Positions 8,334 through 15,903 of a stretch of DNA of 53,390 nt are shown one piece after another. The DNA is from an uncultured archaeon. GTDB lineage: Archaea; Thermoproteota; Nitrososphaeria_A; Caldarchaeales; Calditenuaceae. The notes below the pieces were generated by a model. The model saw nothing but the letters and a program-made list of their open reading frames with translations, was not told the DNA's origin and did no database searches. A program made the position numbers and the translations under genes. The stretch lies in contig CAKZUF010000011.1 of the NCBI GenBank assembly GCA_937921685.1, forward strand, positions 1 through 53,390, read 5' to 3'. Positions within the stretch are counted from its first letter, which is position 1; the number at the start of each line of letters is the position of its first letter.

Positions 8334-8873
8334 TCACCCCCCTCCCGTAAGCGCGGCCACAATCGCTCTCGCAACAGCTTGGGCCTCACCGCGCCTGAGA
8401 ATAATTAGCTTGGTAACAGCTCCTCGCGCCTCGAGTAGTAGTGGGTCGCGGGAGTGGAAGTGCAGTGTGAGGATAGCGTATCTGGCATCTTTCAGAACTT
8501 TTCTCAGAATATTCCTAAATCGCTGGCTCATCAGCTCCATAGGCCCCACCTCGTCGACGAGGACAATGGCCCCTACATTTAGAGCCTTCTCAATAATGTC
8601 GGATGCAAATCCGTCGAGGTTTTCAACGTAGACTCTGTATCTCCCTATTCTTGGACCGGGCTCTCCCGACTCCCTGGCGAGCGGCACAGATTCTTGAGTC
8701 TCGACATCTATTATATCGAATCCGACTCTTCTGCCGGCAGCTCTAACCTCCCTCGATATTATCCCCCCAACACTCTTACCCATGCTCCTCAGGATACTCG
8801 CAGCCATCTCCACCGTTGTTGTCTTTCCACATCCTGGGGGGCCTGTGACACCGACCAAAACCCTGGCCTGCAA
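8334..8873 (-). CDS. THEP1-type nucleoside-triphosphatase
   Basis: A 179-residue P-loop NTPase of the THEP1/NTPase-1 family, which hydrolyses NTPs and has a proposed RNA-related role. Walker A is G-P-P-G-C-G-K-T at residues 11-18, followed by G-G-I-I-S-R-E-V-R-A and G-R-R-V-G-F-D-I-I-D, both signature segments. Walker B is I-V-L-V-D-E-V-G-P-M-E near 104. It lies 19 bases after glyS. Its TGA is in the same reading frame as trm1, which starts after it without a standard start codon. Confidence 0.93.
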   Translation of the reverse strand: MQARVLVGVTGPPGCGKTTTVEMAASILRSMGKSVGGIISREVRAAGRRVGFDIIDVETQESVPLARESGEPGPRIGRYRVYVENLDGFASDIIEKALNVGAIVLVDEVGPMELMSQRFRNILRKVLKDARYAILTLHFHSRDPLLLEARGAVTKLIILRRGEAQAVARAIVAALTGGG

Positions 8874-8892
8874 AACTAATCAGCGAAGACGA

Positions 8893-10401
8893 TCACTGCT
8901 CCAGTCCCCTATAGGCGTCGTTAAAGATTAGCTCCTCCAGCTCGTCAATCCTTACTCGAACTTGTGCCGCAGTGTCTCGATCTCTGACTGTAACCGTGTT
9001 GTCCTGTAGTGTTTGGTGGTCGATGGTCACGCAGAGGTTGACACCCGCCTCATCAGCCCGCGCATATCTTCTGCCAATAGATCCCCGCTCGTCATAAACT
9101 GTGTAGATAGGAAGCCTACTAGACCTAAGCCGTGTGTAGATCTCCCAAGCCTTCGCCACCAAGTCGTCCCGGTCAAGTAGTGGGAAAATGGCCGCCTTAA
9201 TGGGTGAAACGATTCTCGGGAGCATTAGCAGGGGCCAGTCTCTCACCCCCTCCCTGTACGAATGCTCGAGGATTGCATAGAGTATTCTTTCAACACCGAA
9301 AGATGGCTCAACCACGTGCGGAACTACTCTCACACCATTATCATCTATTGACAGGTCCTCTCCCGAGTGCTTTGAGTGGACTGTGAGGTCATAGTCTCGC
9401 CTGTAGGCGTTGCCCACAATCTCCTTCCACCCAAACGAGAATTTCACCTCAAGGTCGAAATTCCCGCCAGAATAGTGTGGCGTCTCCTCTGGTAGCAGGT
9501 GTCTGAACCTCATGTTCTCAGGCGGGATGCCGAGCGACTGGAAAAACCGCACCTCCTTAGCGAGATAATAGGCCAAAAACTTGTTGGGTACTATTCCCTC
9601 TTCAACAGCATCCCTGGCGCTCAACTCTATCGCCTCCCCGCCATCGCCACGCCTCTGCTCTTCCCTCGTCAAGATACGCAACACTGTATCACCGACTTCG
9701 TCAAAACTGCTGGGCCCGTCGCCTCGAATAGGCGAGAAGAAGACCTCAATCTCCATTTGGCTGAATTCGCGGAGCCTGATAATGGACTGGCGGGGGGAGA
9801 TCTCGTTTCTAAACGATTTTCCGACTTGGGCTACTGCGAAGGGTAGCTTAGCCCTCATGGCATACGCTATTCTCTTAAAGTTGAGGAAGATGTTTTGCGC
9901 CGTCTCCGGGCGGAGGAATGCGGTCTCGCCCCCTCCCCCTACAGAGAGTTTGAACATCAGGTGATGCTCCTTGAAGCTCGTCAGCTCGCCCCCGCAGCTG
10001 GGACATCTAACCCCGTGAACCTTCACTATTTCTTGCAGCTCTTCAATACCCTTCCCCTCCACCTTCAATCCGAGCGCCTCCTCGATGAGCTGGTCTAGGC
10101 GGTGGATTCTGCCACACCTAGCACACTCAGCCTTAGGATCGGTAAACTTGTCTACGTGGCCAGAAGCTTTCAATGCCTCAAATGGAAGTATTAATGAGCC
10201 GTCGATAAGGTATACTTCGTAGGACGTCTCCCGTCTCACGAAAGTGTCAAGCCAGTAGTTGATGAGGTTGAGCTTCATCAGTGTTCCCAGCGGGCCCAGA
10301 TCATAGAAGCCGGCGGGGCCCCTATATATCTCGGCTGTGGGATTGAAGAACCCTCTCCTTAACGCGAGTTGGACAATGCTCTCGGCGAGCTGCTCAGGCA
10401 T
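8893..10401 (-). CDS. glyS: Glycyl-tRNA synthetase
   Basis: A 502-residue class II synthetase of the alpha2 archaeal/eukaryotic type that charges tRNA-Gly. The N-terminus L-A-L-R-R-G-F-F-N-P-T-A-E-I-Y and G-F-Y-D-L-G-P-L-G are diagnostic. Motif 2 (F-R-N-E-I-S-P-R) and motif 3 (V-E-P-S-F-G-V-E-R) are intact, and the anticodon-binding domain takes up the last ~110 residues. A C-A-R-C ... C-P-S-C zinc ribbon is inserted near 93-137. It is somewhat shorter than eukaryotic forms, as usual for this branch. First gene of the set with THEP1 and trm1. Confidence 0.97.
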   Translation of the reverse strand: MPEQLAESIVQLALRRGFFNPTAEIYRGPAGFYDLGPLGTLMKLNLINYWLDTFVRRETSYEVYLIDGSLILPFEALKASGHVDKFTDPKAECARCGRIHRLDQLIEEALGLKVEGKGIEELQEIVKVHGVRCPSCGGELTSFKEHHLMFKLSVGGGGETAFLRPETAQNIFLNFKRIAYAMRAKLPFAVAQVGKSFRNEISPRQSIIRLREFSQMEIEVFFSPIRGDGPSSFDEVGDTVLRILTREEQRRGDGGEAIELSARDAVEEGIVPNKFLAYYLAKEVRFFQSLGIPPENMRFRHLLPEETPHYSGGNFDLEVKFSFGWKEIVGNAYRRDYDLTVHSKHSGEDLSIDDNGVRVVPHVVEPSFGVERILYAILEHSYREGVRDWPLLMLPRIVSPIKAAIFPLLDRDDLVAKAWEIYTRLRSSRLPIYTVYDERGSIGRRYARADEAGVNLCVTIDHQTLQDNTVTVRDRDTAAQVRVRIDELEELIFNDAYRGLEQ

Positions 10402-10490
10402 CTCCTCTCATCCCATCAGGCCTGCGAAATAAATAGCTGATGAGACGGGCTCACCGTATAAGTGGCGATCAAGCCCTTATGCGGTAGGCT

Positions 10491-11243
10491 CTAGCCTCGG
10501 AGCTCTCCTCCGCATGAGGGGCACTTATTCCCCAAGTCAACCCACACGTTGATGCAGTCCTTGTGAAAGACGGCCCCACACAAGCGGCAAGACTCTGTCT
10601 CACCGCCTGAGATGAGGTCGCCGCATATCATGCACTGTCCAGTCCCCGCCGTCTCTATCTCCCTCTCCCCCCTCTCAGGTGGCTGCTCAAGAATTGCTGT
10701 CTGGGCCTCGACTGCTGGATCGGTAAACTCTGCAACTGTCTCGGCCTCCTCTTCCATCGCCGTTGCCCAGAGAGGTGATGGCGCCATATAGGTCGTAACA
10801 CGTGTCCGCATGGCTGCGATTAGGGCGAGCACCGACGCCCCCGCTATCGCTATCCCGGTGAAGAGGGCTGCGAATAGCCCCAACTCGGGGATGAAGTTTA
10901 GACCACCGAAGCTTGGAAGCTTTATCAAGTATGTGTAGAGGGGTGAGAAGAGGGCTAGGCCTGCAGCGGTAAAAGAGAGAAGCGGCGTAACGAGTCTAAG
11001 CTTCGTGAGGTCCTTAAGGTTTGAGGAAAATACGCCTGTGGCACCGGCAGCGCCGCCCGCGGCCAAGGAAAATAGTAAGGGCTCCATGAAGGTATACCCG
11101 GTGATCAAGGAGCGGCCAACATTGTCATAGTTAATCGAGAACCAGTTGAGTATCAGGCTTAGAGCGTGCGTCGCTCCTAGGAGTGAGATTAGGGCTCCAA
11201 TCCTGCTGAACCTGGCCAAAGCCTCACTTGTCTGAGTGATCAT
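10491..11243 (-). CDS. Membrane protein with C-terminal RING/PHD-like zinc finger
   Basis: A 250-residue protein with about four membrane segments (roughly 12-33, 50-72, 86-107, 122-146), an acidic linker and a C-terminal cross-brace finger. The finger has the pattern C-x2-C-x11-C-x2-C-x4-H-x2-C-x10-C-x2-C, with C-G-A-V-F-H-K-D-C at its centre. That C4HC3 order is that of PHD or RING-CH fingers, which in eukaryotes often act as membrane ubiquitin ligases. A soluble relative with the same core is encoded at 12576-12833. Function unknown; a ligase or adaptor role is inference. A strong TATA box (11268-11280) precedes it. Confidence 0.75.
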   Translation of the reverse strand: MITQTSEALARFSRIGALISLLGATHALSLILNWFSINYDNVGRSLITGYTFMEPLLFSLAAGGAAGATGVFSSNLKDLTKLRLVTPLLSFTAAGLALFSPLYTYLIKLPSFGGLNFIPELGLFAALFTGIAIAGASVLALIAAMRTRVTTYMAPSPLWATAMEEEAETVAEFTDPAVEAQTAILEQPPERGEREIETAGTGQCMICGDLISGGETESCRLCGAVFHKDCINVWVDLGNKCPSCGGELRG

Positions 11244-11267
11244 TGACCTGCACTTTCATCACGCAGC

Positions 11268-11280
11268 CTATATATAAATA
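11268..11280 (-). promoter_or_regulatory. TATA box of the membrane zinc-finger gene
   Basis: TATTTATATATAGG on the minus strand is centred about 30 bases before the ATG at 11243. A second box on the plus strand (ATTTATATCC, 11331-11340) serves the divergent coiled-coil gene, 29 bases before its ATG. Confidence 0.65.
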
Positions 11281-11363
11281 AGTCTCGCCTAGTCCGATAG
11301 AAGGCTTGGCCAACAATGCGGGGAATATAGATTTATATCCGAAGAAATAGAGAAGTTACAAGG

Positions 11364-12212
11364 ATGGGCTCGATAATAGGGCGGCGTTCAGAGGAGCTGG
11401 AAGCCATTTCCCAGAATTTAAGGAGTATTATGACACAGCTCCAGAACATTGAGTCGCAAATCTCGGGAAACGTTATTAGCCAGATAAAGGCCGCCGCCCA
11501 AGAAATGATCGCTAGGTTTGACGCCCTAGCCTCGACTCAGCCAGAATATCTCATAAAAGAGTTTATCGACGGCGTGAATGTCCTTAAATCCCTCACATCA
11601 TACCTCGTTATCTTCCAAGAGCAGCAGGAAGAGCTGACGAGGCTGCTGGAGTTTCAGAGGGAGCAGGTGGAGGTCTTGGAGAAGGCAAGGCAGGCAATAA
11701 TGAAGGAGAGGGAGAGGCTGGAGCAGGAAAAAAACAACCTCGAGGCATTGCGCCAAGAACTGATTCAGCTCAGACAGGAGGTCGAGGAGAAGGATAGGGC
11801 CTTGAAGAGTTTTGAGAAGGAGGTGGAAGAGCTGGAGGAGAGGAAGGCATATCTCGAGGAGAAGATTAAGGAGCTCCAAAGCACCTATCTCTCCGCTCTC
11901 CAGTCCGCAGTTGAGGGTATTGAGAAGACCGTGAAAGAGTTGGACAAGAGGTTTAAAGTGAGGGAGGCGAGGCTTGAGAGGCTCGTAAGGCTGGAGGAGA
12001 GGAAGAGGGAGGAGATATCGAGGCTTGAGGCGGCAAAATCTATTGCTGAGGAGTATAACAAGCAGTTTTCGCAGCTTGCCGAGGAGGTGAGGAGGCTGGA
12101 GAGGAAGAAGACTCAGCTCGCACAGGAGATTTCTAGGCTGGAGTCTGAGAAGAGGGAGTTGGAGAGGATAAAGCAGGAGCTCAGGGGCGGAATACTCCGG
12201 GGACCCACTTAA
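11364..12212 (+). CDS. Long coiled-coil protein
   Basis: A 282-residue protein that is almost entirely alpha-helical. From about residue 85 to 275 it shows continuous heptads rich in Glu, Lys, Arg and Leu, as in SMC-like or tropomyosin-like coiled coils. There is no signal peptide, membrane segment or catalytic motif. It is divergent from the membrane zinc-finger gene and convergent with a second, smaller coiled-coil gene whose end it overlaps by four bases. Function unknown; a scaffold role is plausible. Base composition matches the neighbours. Confidence 0.75.
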   Translation: MGSIIGRRSEELEAISQNLRSIMTQLQNIESQISGNVISQIKAAAQEMIARFDALASTQPEYLIKEFIDGVNVLKSLTSYLVIFQEQQEELTRLLEFQREQVEVLEKARQAIMKERERLEQEKNNLEALRQELIQLRQEVEEKDRALKSFEKEVEELEERKAYLEEKIKELQSTYLSALQSAVEGIEKTVKELDKRFKVREARLERLVRLEERKREEISRLEAAKSIAEEYNKQFSQLAEEVRRLERKKTQLAQEISRLESEKRELERIKQELRGGILRGPT

Positions 12213-12589
12213 CCCTCCTGGGGCCGGAGATAACGCTCAACGATATCCGCCAGATAGTCTAGCAGGTTCAGCCTTTCATACATCTCTCCAATACTATCCT
12301 CAATTATCTCCAGCCTCTTCGAGAGCTTAGATATGTCTTCCCTGATCGAATCAAGTGTTTCGAGAATAGTCTTCAGCTCGCCGCTCGACAGCTGTCCACT
12401 AGATAGGCGGCTCAAAGCCCTTTCTATCTTCTCATCTTGCTCTAAGAGCCTGGCCGATATTTTCTCGAGTGCGCGGAAGGTGCTATCGAATTCGGGGACA
12501 CGGCCCCTTGGCGTCTCTATAATGTTGATGACTATTTCTTCCTCCTCACCCGACTCTGCCCCCTCCTTCTCATTCTCACTCCTGTTCAT
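12209..12589 (-). CDS. Small coiled-coil protein
   Basis: A 126-residue protein with an acidic start (E-S-G-E-E-E-E-I-V-I-N-I-I-E) followed by helical heptads from about residue 38 to 115, including repeated L-x-x-L and I-x-x-I spacing. I do not recognise a family. It overlaps the end of the upstream zinc-finger gene by 14 bases, so the two are very probably one operon and their products may interact. It also meets the long coiled-coil gene tail to tail. Confidence 0.65.
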   Translation of the reverse strand: MNRSENEKEGAESGEEEEIVINIIETPRGRVPEFDSTFRALEKISARLLEQDEKIERALSRLSSGQLSSGELKTILETLDSIREDISKLSKRLEIIEDSIGEMYERLNLLDYLADIVERYLRPQEG

Positions 12590-12833
12590 CTAGACTCACC
12601 CTGCACCTGGGGCATACCGATTTTGTGCTCTTAAGGTTTCTGAAACAATCAGCGTGGAAAACTGCCCCACAGTTCCCGCATTTAGAAACCTCGGCCCCAT
12701 CCTCTATGTCTAGGAGGCAGGCGTCGCAGCTTGCGGTGGACCAATCCCACATCCCAAGCGATTCACCAACCCTTATTCTAAGCAACTCATCTGTAGGAAA
12801 ATCACAGAGATATATAAAACCCCCCACCGCCAT
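12576..12833 (-). CDS. Small RING/PHD-like zinc-finger protein
   Basis: An 85-residue protein. The last ~48 residues form a C4HC3 finger: C-D-A-C, twelve residues, C-G-N-C, G-A-V-F-H, A-D-C, ten residues, C-P-R-C. The central C-G-x-C-G-A-V-F-H-x-D-C matches the finger of the membrane protein at 10491-11243. Small RING-finger proteins are part of the ubiquitin-like system described in Caldiarchaeum; a link here is inference, since no E1, E2 or modifier gene lies in the window. A TATA-like CCTTAAAGCC lies about 27 bases before the ATG. Confidence 0.72.
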   Translation of the reverse strand: MAVGGFIYLCDFPTDELLRIRVGESLGMWDWSTASCDACLLDIEDGAEVSKCGNCGAVFHADCFRNLKSTKSVCPRCRVSLDEQE

Positions 12834-12915
12834 ACCTTCGACGACTCTAAGCGGCTTTAAGGGTATTTATCATGGAGGCTAGAGTATCATAGAGGCGCTA
12901 AGGGCTGGACAGGAC

Positions 12916-13404
12916 ATGGGTCTATACTCCCTCTTGAATCAGGCTTGGAGGAGTCGGCCGGAGGAGCTGAAGGCTATCCTCAGGGCTAGGAAGATTCTCT
13001 GGAGAAGGGAGCCGTCTGTGGTTCGCGTGGATAAGCCCTTGAGGATTGACCGTGCTAGGAGCATCGGATACAAGGCGAAGCAGGGCTTTGTGGTCTTGAG
13101 AGTTAGGGTTAGGAGGGGCGGCTTCAGCAAGCCGAGACCAAACTCCGGTAGGAGGCCGAAGGCCCTCGGCACGATCCTACATAAAGTCAATGTAACAATG
13201 CTTGAGGAGGCGATAAACAGGGCTAGGAAAAAATATCCTAACCTCCACCCAATCGGCGGCTACCCGCTGACCTATGATAGCGTGTATAAGTGGTTTGAGG
13301 TGATAATGGTTGACCCTTACCACCCAGCAATAAGGAAAGACCCGGAGATCAGGCTGCCTGACCCTCTCCTCAGGCGTGTTGAGAAAAAGCTTAAGAGAGA
13401 ATAA
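12916..13404 (+). CDS. rpl15e: 50S ribosomal protein L15e
   Basis: A 162-residue L15e, a large-subunit protein that binds 23S rRNA. R-A-R-S-I-G-Y-K-A-K-Q-G-F-V-V-L-R-V-R-V and R-R-G-G are the family core; the later D-P-Y-H-P-A-I-R-K-D-P-E is also conserved. Usual archaeal L15e has about 190 residues and ends with a glycine/arginine-rich G-R-x-x-R-G-L-T tail. Here that tail is missing and is replaced by a short basic helix ending K-K-L-K-R-E. No continuation is visible in other frames after the stop. Confidence 0.95.
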   Translation: MGLYSLLNQAWRSRPEELKAILRARKILWRREPSVVRVDKPLRIDRARSIGYKAKQGFVVLRVRVRRGGFSKPRPNSGRRPKALGTILHKVNVTMLEEAINRARKKYPNLHPIGGYPLTYDSVYKWFEVIMVDPYHPAIRKDPEIRLPDPLLRRVEKKLKRE

Positions 13405-13431
13405 GGCCGTCTAGGAATCAAACTGGTCTAA

Positions 13432-14715
13432 ATGGCGATAGCGTACGCCGTGGTTGTTAGGAGCGAGGTGTGTCTCTCCAGTTTAATGGACCGGGTACTC
13501 AGGCTGTCTTATCGGTGGCCTATGAATGAGATTTTCGTGGATGATTCCCGCCTCACGCCCCGCGAATTGTCTGAAGCGAGGGGAAAGGTGGGACTGGTTG
13601 TCCACCACGCAGGTGAGGGGGTTGTGGAGGAGGGGCGGGAAAGCCTTGTAGTCCACTTAACACCCTCCAGAATCTTAGGGTCTGGAGAGATTGCCGAATC
13701 TCCCTTCTCCTCTGAGATAGAGCTGCGCCGCGAAGTGGTTAGGCTGAGGTCTGGACAGGTTGGCTCACCACCCCTATCGTATTATAGCTCAAGCAATATA
13801 ATCACTGTCTCTTCTCCACCATACATAATCGGACCCCGCCACGGGCCAGAACTGATCCTTCCTCCTGGCAGCGAAATATTGCTCGGCTTCGACGGTCTTA
13901 AAACCGAGCAGAAACATGCCAGTGTCACTTCTCGGCCCACATCTCTCTTAAACCTGCTGGATGCATCGGAGCTACTTTTTGAAGAGGTTATGGCCGCGGT
14001 TAAACGATCTGTGGCGAAAAGATGTGCAGTGCTCTTCTCCGGCGGCATTGACAGCTCACTACTTGTGTGGACGTGTATTAAGGTGGGCCTAGCGCCTCTA
14101 GCGGTCTCAGTTGGTCTGGAGGGGTCCCACGACCTCCTCTTCTCTGAGAAGGCAGCAAGGCTCCTCAACGTAGACTATGTAAGTGTTCCAATGTCTATAG
14201 AGGAGGTAGGACGCACACTCAGCTACCTATCGAAAAACCTGCCACTCACCTCTCCAATGGACAAAGCGCTTGCAGTGCTTGTCTATGAGGGGTCTAGGGC
14301 TGCGGCCTCGCATGACAGGAGGCAGGTGGTGAGTGGTCAGGGAGCAGACGAGCTCTTCGGGGGATACATGAAATATCTGCGCATGGTTGAGAGTGGTAAT
14401 CAGCTCGGCGTGGAGGAGGAGATGAGGCGAGACCTAGAAGCGCTCTGGCTCAAAAGCCTGCCGCGGGATTATGCCTCGGCCGCGCTGGCGGGGTGCCTGT
14501 TAACAAACCCCTACCTGGATGAACGAATCATTAACAATGCATATAATCTACCGCTTGACTTCAAGATTTCTAGAGGTGTTAGGAAGGTGGTTTTGAGGAA
14601 TGTTGCGAGACTTGCGGGGCTACCGGACGAGCTGGTAGAGAAGGAGAAGAAGGCTGCTCAATACGGAACAGGTATCGAGAAGGCGTTAAGGCGTGTTGGA
14701 ACTAGGGCTGGGTGA
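13432..14715 (+). CDS. Asparagine-synthetase-like ATP pyrophosphatase
   Basis: A 427-residue protein with the synthetase domain of AsnB: the PP-loop S-G-G-I-D-S at residues 203-208 and G-Q-G-A-D-E-L-F-G-G-Y near 304. The N-terminal ~190 residues are short and lack the Cys2 nucleophile of a glutamine amidotransferase, so it probably uses ammonia or another amine rather than glutamine. Archaeal AsnB-like proteins of this kind may make asparagine or amidate another acid. It begins 27 bases after L15e, so the message may be shared. Confidence 0.82.
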   Translation: MAIAYAVVVRSEVCLSSLMDRVLRLSYRWPMNEIFVDDSRLTPRELSEARGKVGLVVHHAGEGVVEEGRESLVVHLTPSRILGSGEIAESPFSSEIELRREVVRLRSGQVGSPPLSYYSSSNIITVSSPPYIIGPRHGPELILPPGSEILLGFDGLKTEQKHASVTSRPTSLLNLLDASELLFEEVMAAVKRSVAKRCAVLFSGGIDSSLLVWTCIKVGLAPLAVSVGLEGSHDLLFSEKAARLLNVDYVSVPMSIEEVGRTLSYLSKNLPLTSPMDKALAVLVYEGSRAAASHDRRQVVSGQGADELFGGYMKYLRMVESGNQLGVEEEMRRDLEALWLKSLPRDYASAALAGCLLTNPYLDERIINNAYNLPLDFKISRGVRKVVLRNVARLAGLPDELVEKEKKAAQYGTGIEKALRRVGTRAG

Positions 14716-14721
14716 TGCCAT

Positions 14722-15903
14722 ATGAGCAAGGTATCGATCGCCATTTCAACAGTCTCTCTCGTCCTAGTCGCAATTTTATTCCTCCAACTCATTGATTACC
14801 AGCAGGAACTGGCTGCGCTTAACTCTCAGATAACTACGCTGGAATCAAAGGTGGAGTCTCTGAGAAGGGACCTGCAGGAGGCGAGGGCGGAGATAAGCTC
14901 AATAGAGAATTCCCAGCCAGCCCAGGTAGCCGTCGTAACAGTTCAGTATAATGTGACGCGGGTGTATGAACTGGTTAAAGACTCTGTGGTAGAGATAAGA
15001 ACACTCTATAGGTTTGGAGAATCTGTAGGCTCAGGATTCGTCTACGACCCGCTGGGGCATGTGGTCACGAATAATCATGTGGTTGAGGGCGGGTTAGAGT
15101 ACTATGTCTACTTTATCGACGGTAGTGCCTATAAAGCGGAGCTGGTGGGGAGAGACCCTGACACAGACTTAGCGGTCTTGAAGATAGTTACGGGTGATGA
15201 GAATAGGTTATTTAAACCTTTAAGGCTCGGCAACTCGAGCACACTCCGGATTGGCGAGCAGATAATCGTGATTGGGAACCCCTTCGAGCTGACGGGCAGT
15301 GTTACAACCGGTATCGTAAGCCAGAAGGGCAGGCTTTTACCGTCAAGCAGAGGATACCTCATACCAGGAATCATACAGATAGACGCCGCAGTTAATCCCG
15401 GAAACTCTGGAGGACCCATACTAAATATGAGGGGTGAGGTAGTCGGCATCGCTACTGCAATAGAGTCGCCGACAGGACAGTTCGCAGGGATCGGGTATGC
15501 AGTATCGTCAAACGTCGTGAGGCGTATAGTCCCAGCCCTAATCGAAAAGGGCGCATACTCTCACAGCTATCTGGGGATCTCGGGTAGAGAGATAGACGCA
15601 CTGGTTGCTAGAGCGCTCGGACTCGGTGTGAAGAAGGGGTTGCTGGTGGAGAGCGTGGTTCCGAATGGTCCGGCAGATAGGGCTGGTATCAGGGGAGGCT
15701 CTAGGAACCTCGTTGTTGCGGGGAGAGAGTATAGGGTTGGGGGAGACGTTATAGTGGCGATAAATGGCACCGCAATCACCAGCATGGATGACCTCCTAAC
15801 CTACATGGTTGAGAGGACGAGCCCAGGTGATACTGTGTTGCTGACCATCCTGAGGGGTGGTGAGACGTTAAACGTTGCGGTGGCGTTAGGAGTCCGTCCC
15901 TAG
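14722..15903 (+). CDS. HtrA/DegP-like membrane-anchored serine protease
   Basis: A 393-residue S1C protease. A single N-terminal membrane segment (5-24) anchors it, followed by a short coiled coil (28-63). The chymotrypsin-like domain has the full triad: His119 in V-T-N-N-H-V, Asp149 in D-T-D-L-A-V-L, Ser229 in P-G-N-S-G-G-P. One PDZ domain closes the protein (about 285-390, Y-L-G-I-S and G-P-A-D-R-A-G-I). It likely acts outside the membrane in protein quality control. The ATG at 14722 follows the asparagine-synthetase-like gene by six bases. Confidence 0.95.
   Translation: MSKVSIAISTVSLVLVAILFLQLIDYQQELAALNSQITTLESKVESLRRDLQEARAEISSIENSQPAQVAVVTVQYNVTRVYELVKDSVVEIRTLYRFGESVGSGFVYDPLGHVVTNNHVVEGGLEYYVYFIDGSAYKAELVGRDPDTDLAVLKIVTGDENRLFKPLRLGNSSTLRIGEQIIVIGNPFELTGSVTTGIVSQKGRLLPSSRGYLIPGIIQIDAAVNPGNSGGPILNMRGEVVGIATAIESPTGQFAGIGYAVSSNVVRRIVPALIEKGAYSHSYLGISGREIDALVARALGLGVKKGLLVESVVPNGPADRAGIRGGSRNLVVAGREYRVGGDVIVAINGTAITSMDDLLTYMVERTSPGDTVLLTILRGGETLNVAVALGVRP

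Noticed and set aside
8334..8336. Selenocysteine or readthrough at the THEP1 TGA
   Set aside because: THEP1 ends at its normal length and the sequence after TGA is not conserved-looking until Trm1 begins; an ATT start is simpler.
10402..10490. Possible C/D box RNA between glyS and the membrane zinc-finger gene
   Set aside because: A CTGATGA-like box is present but no matching D box at a suitable distance.
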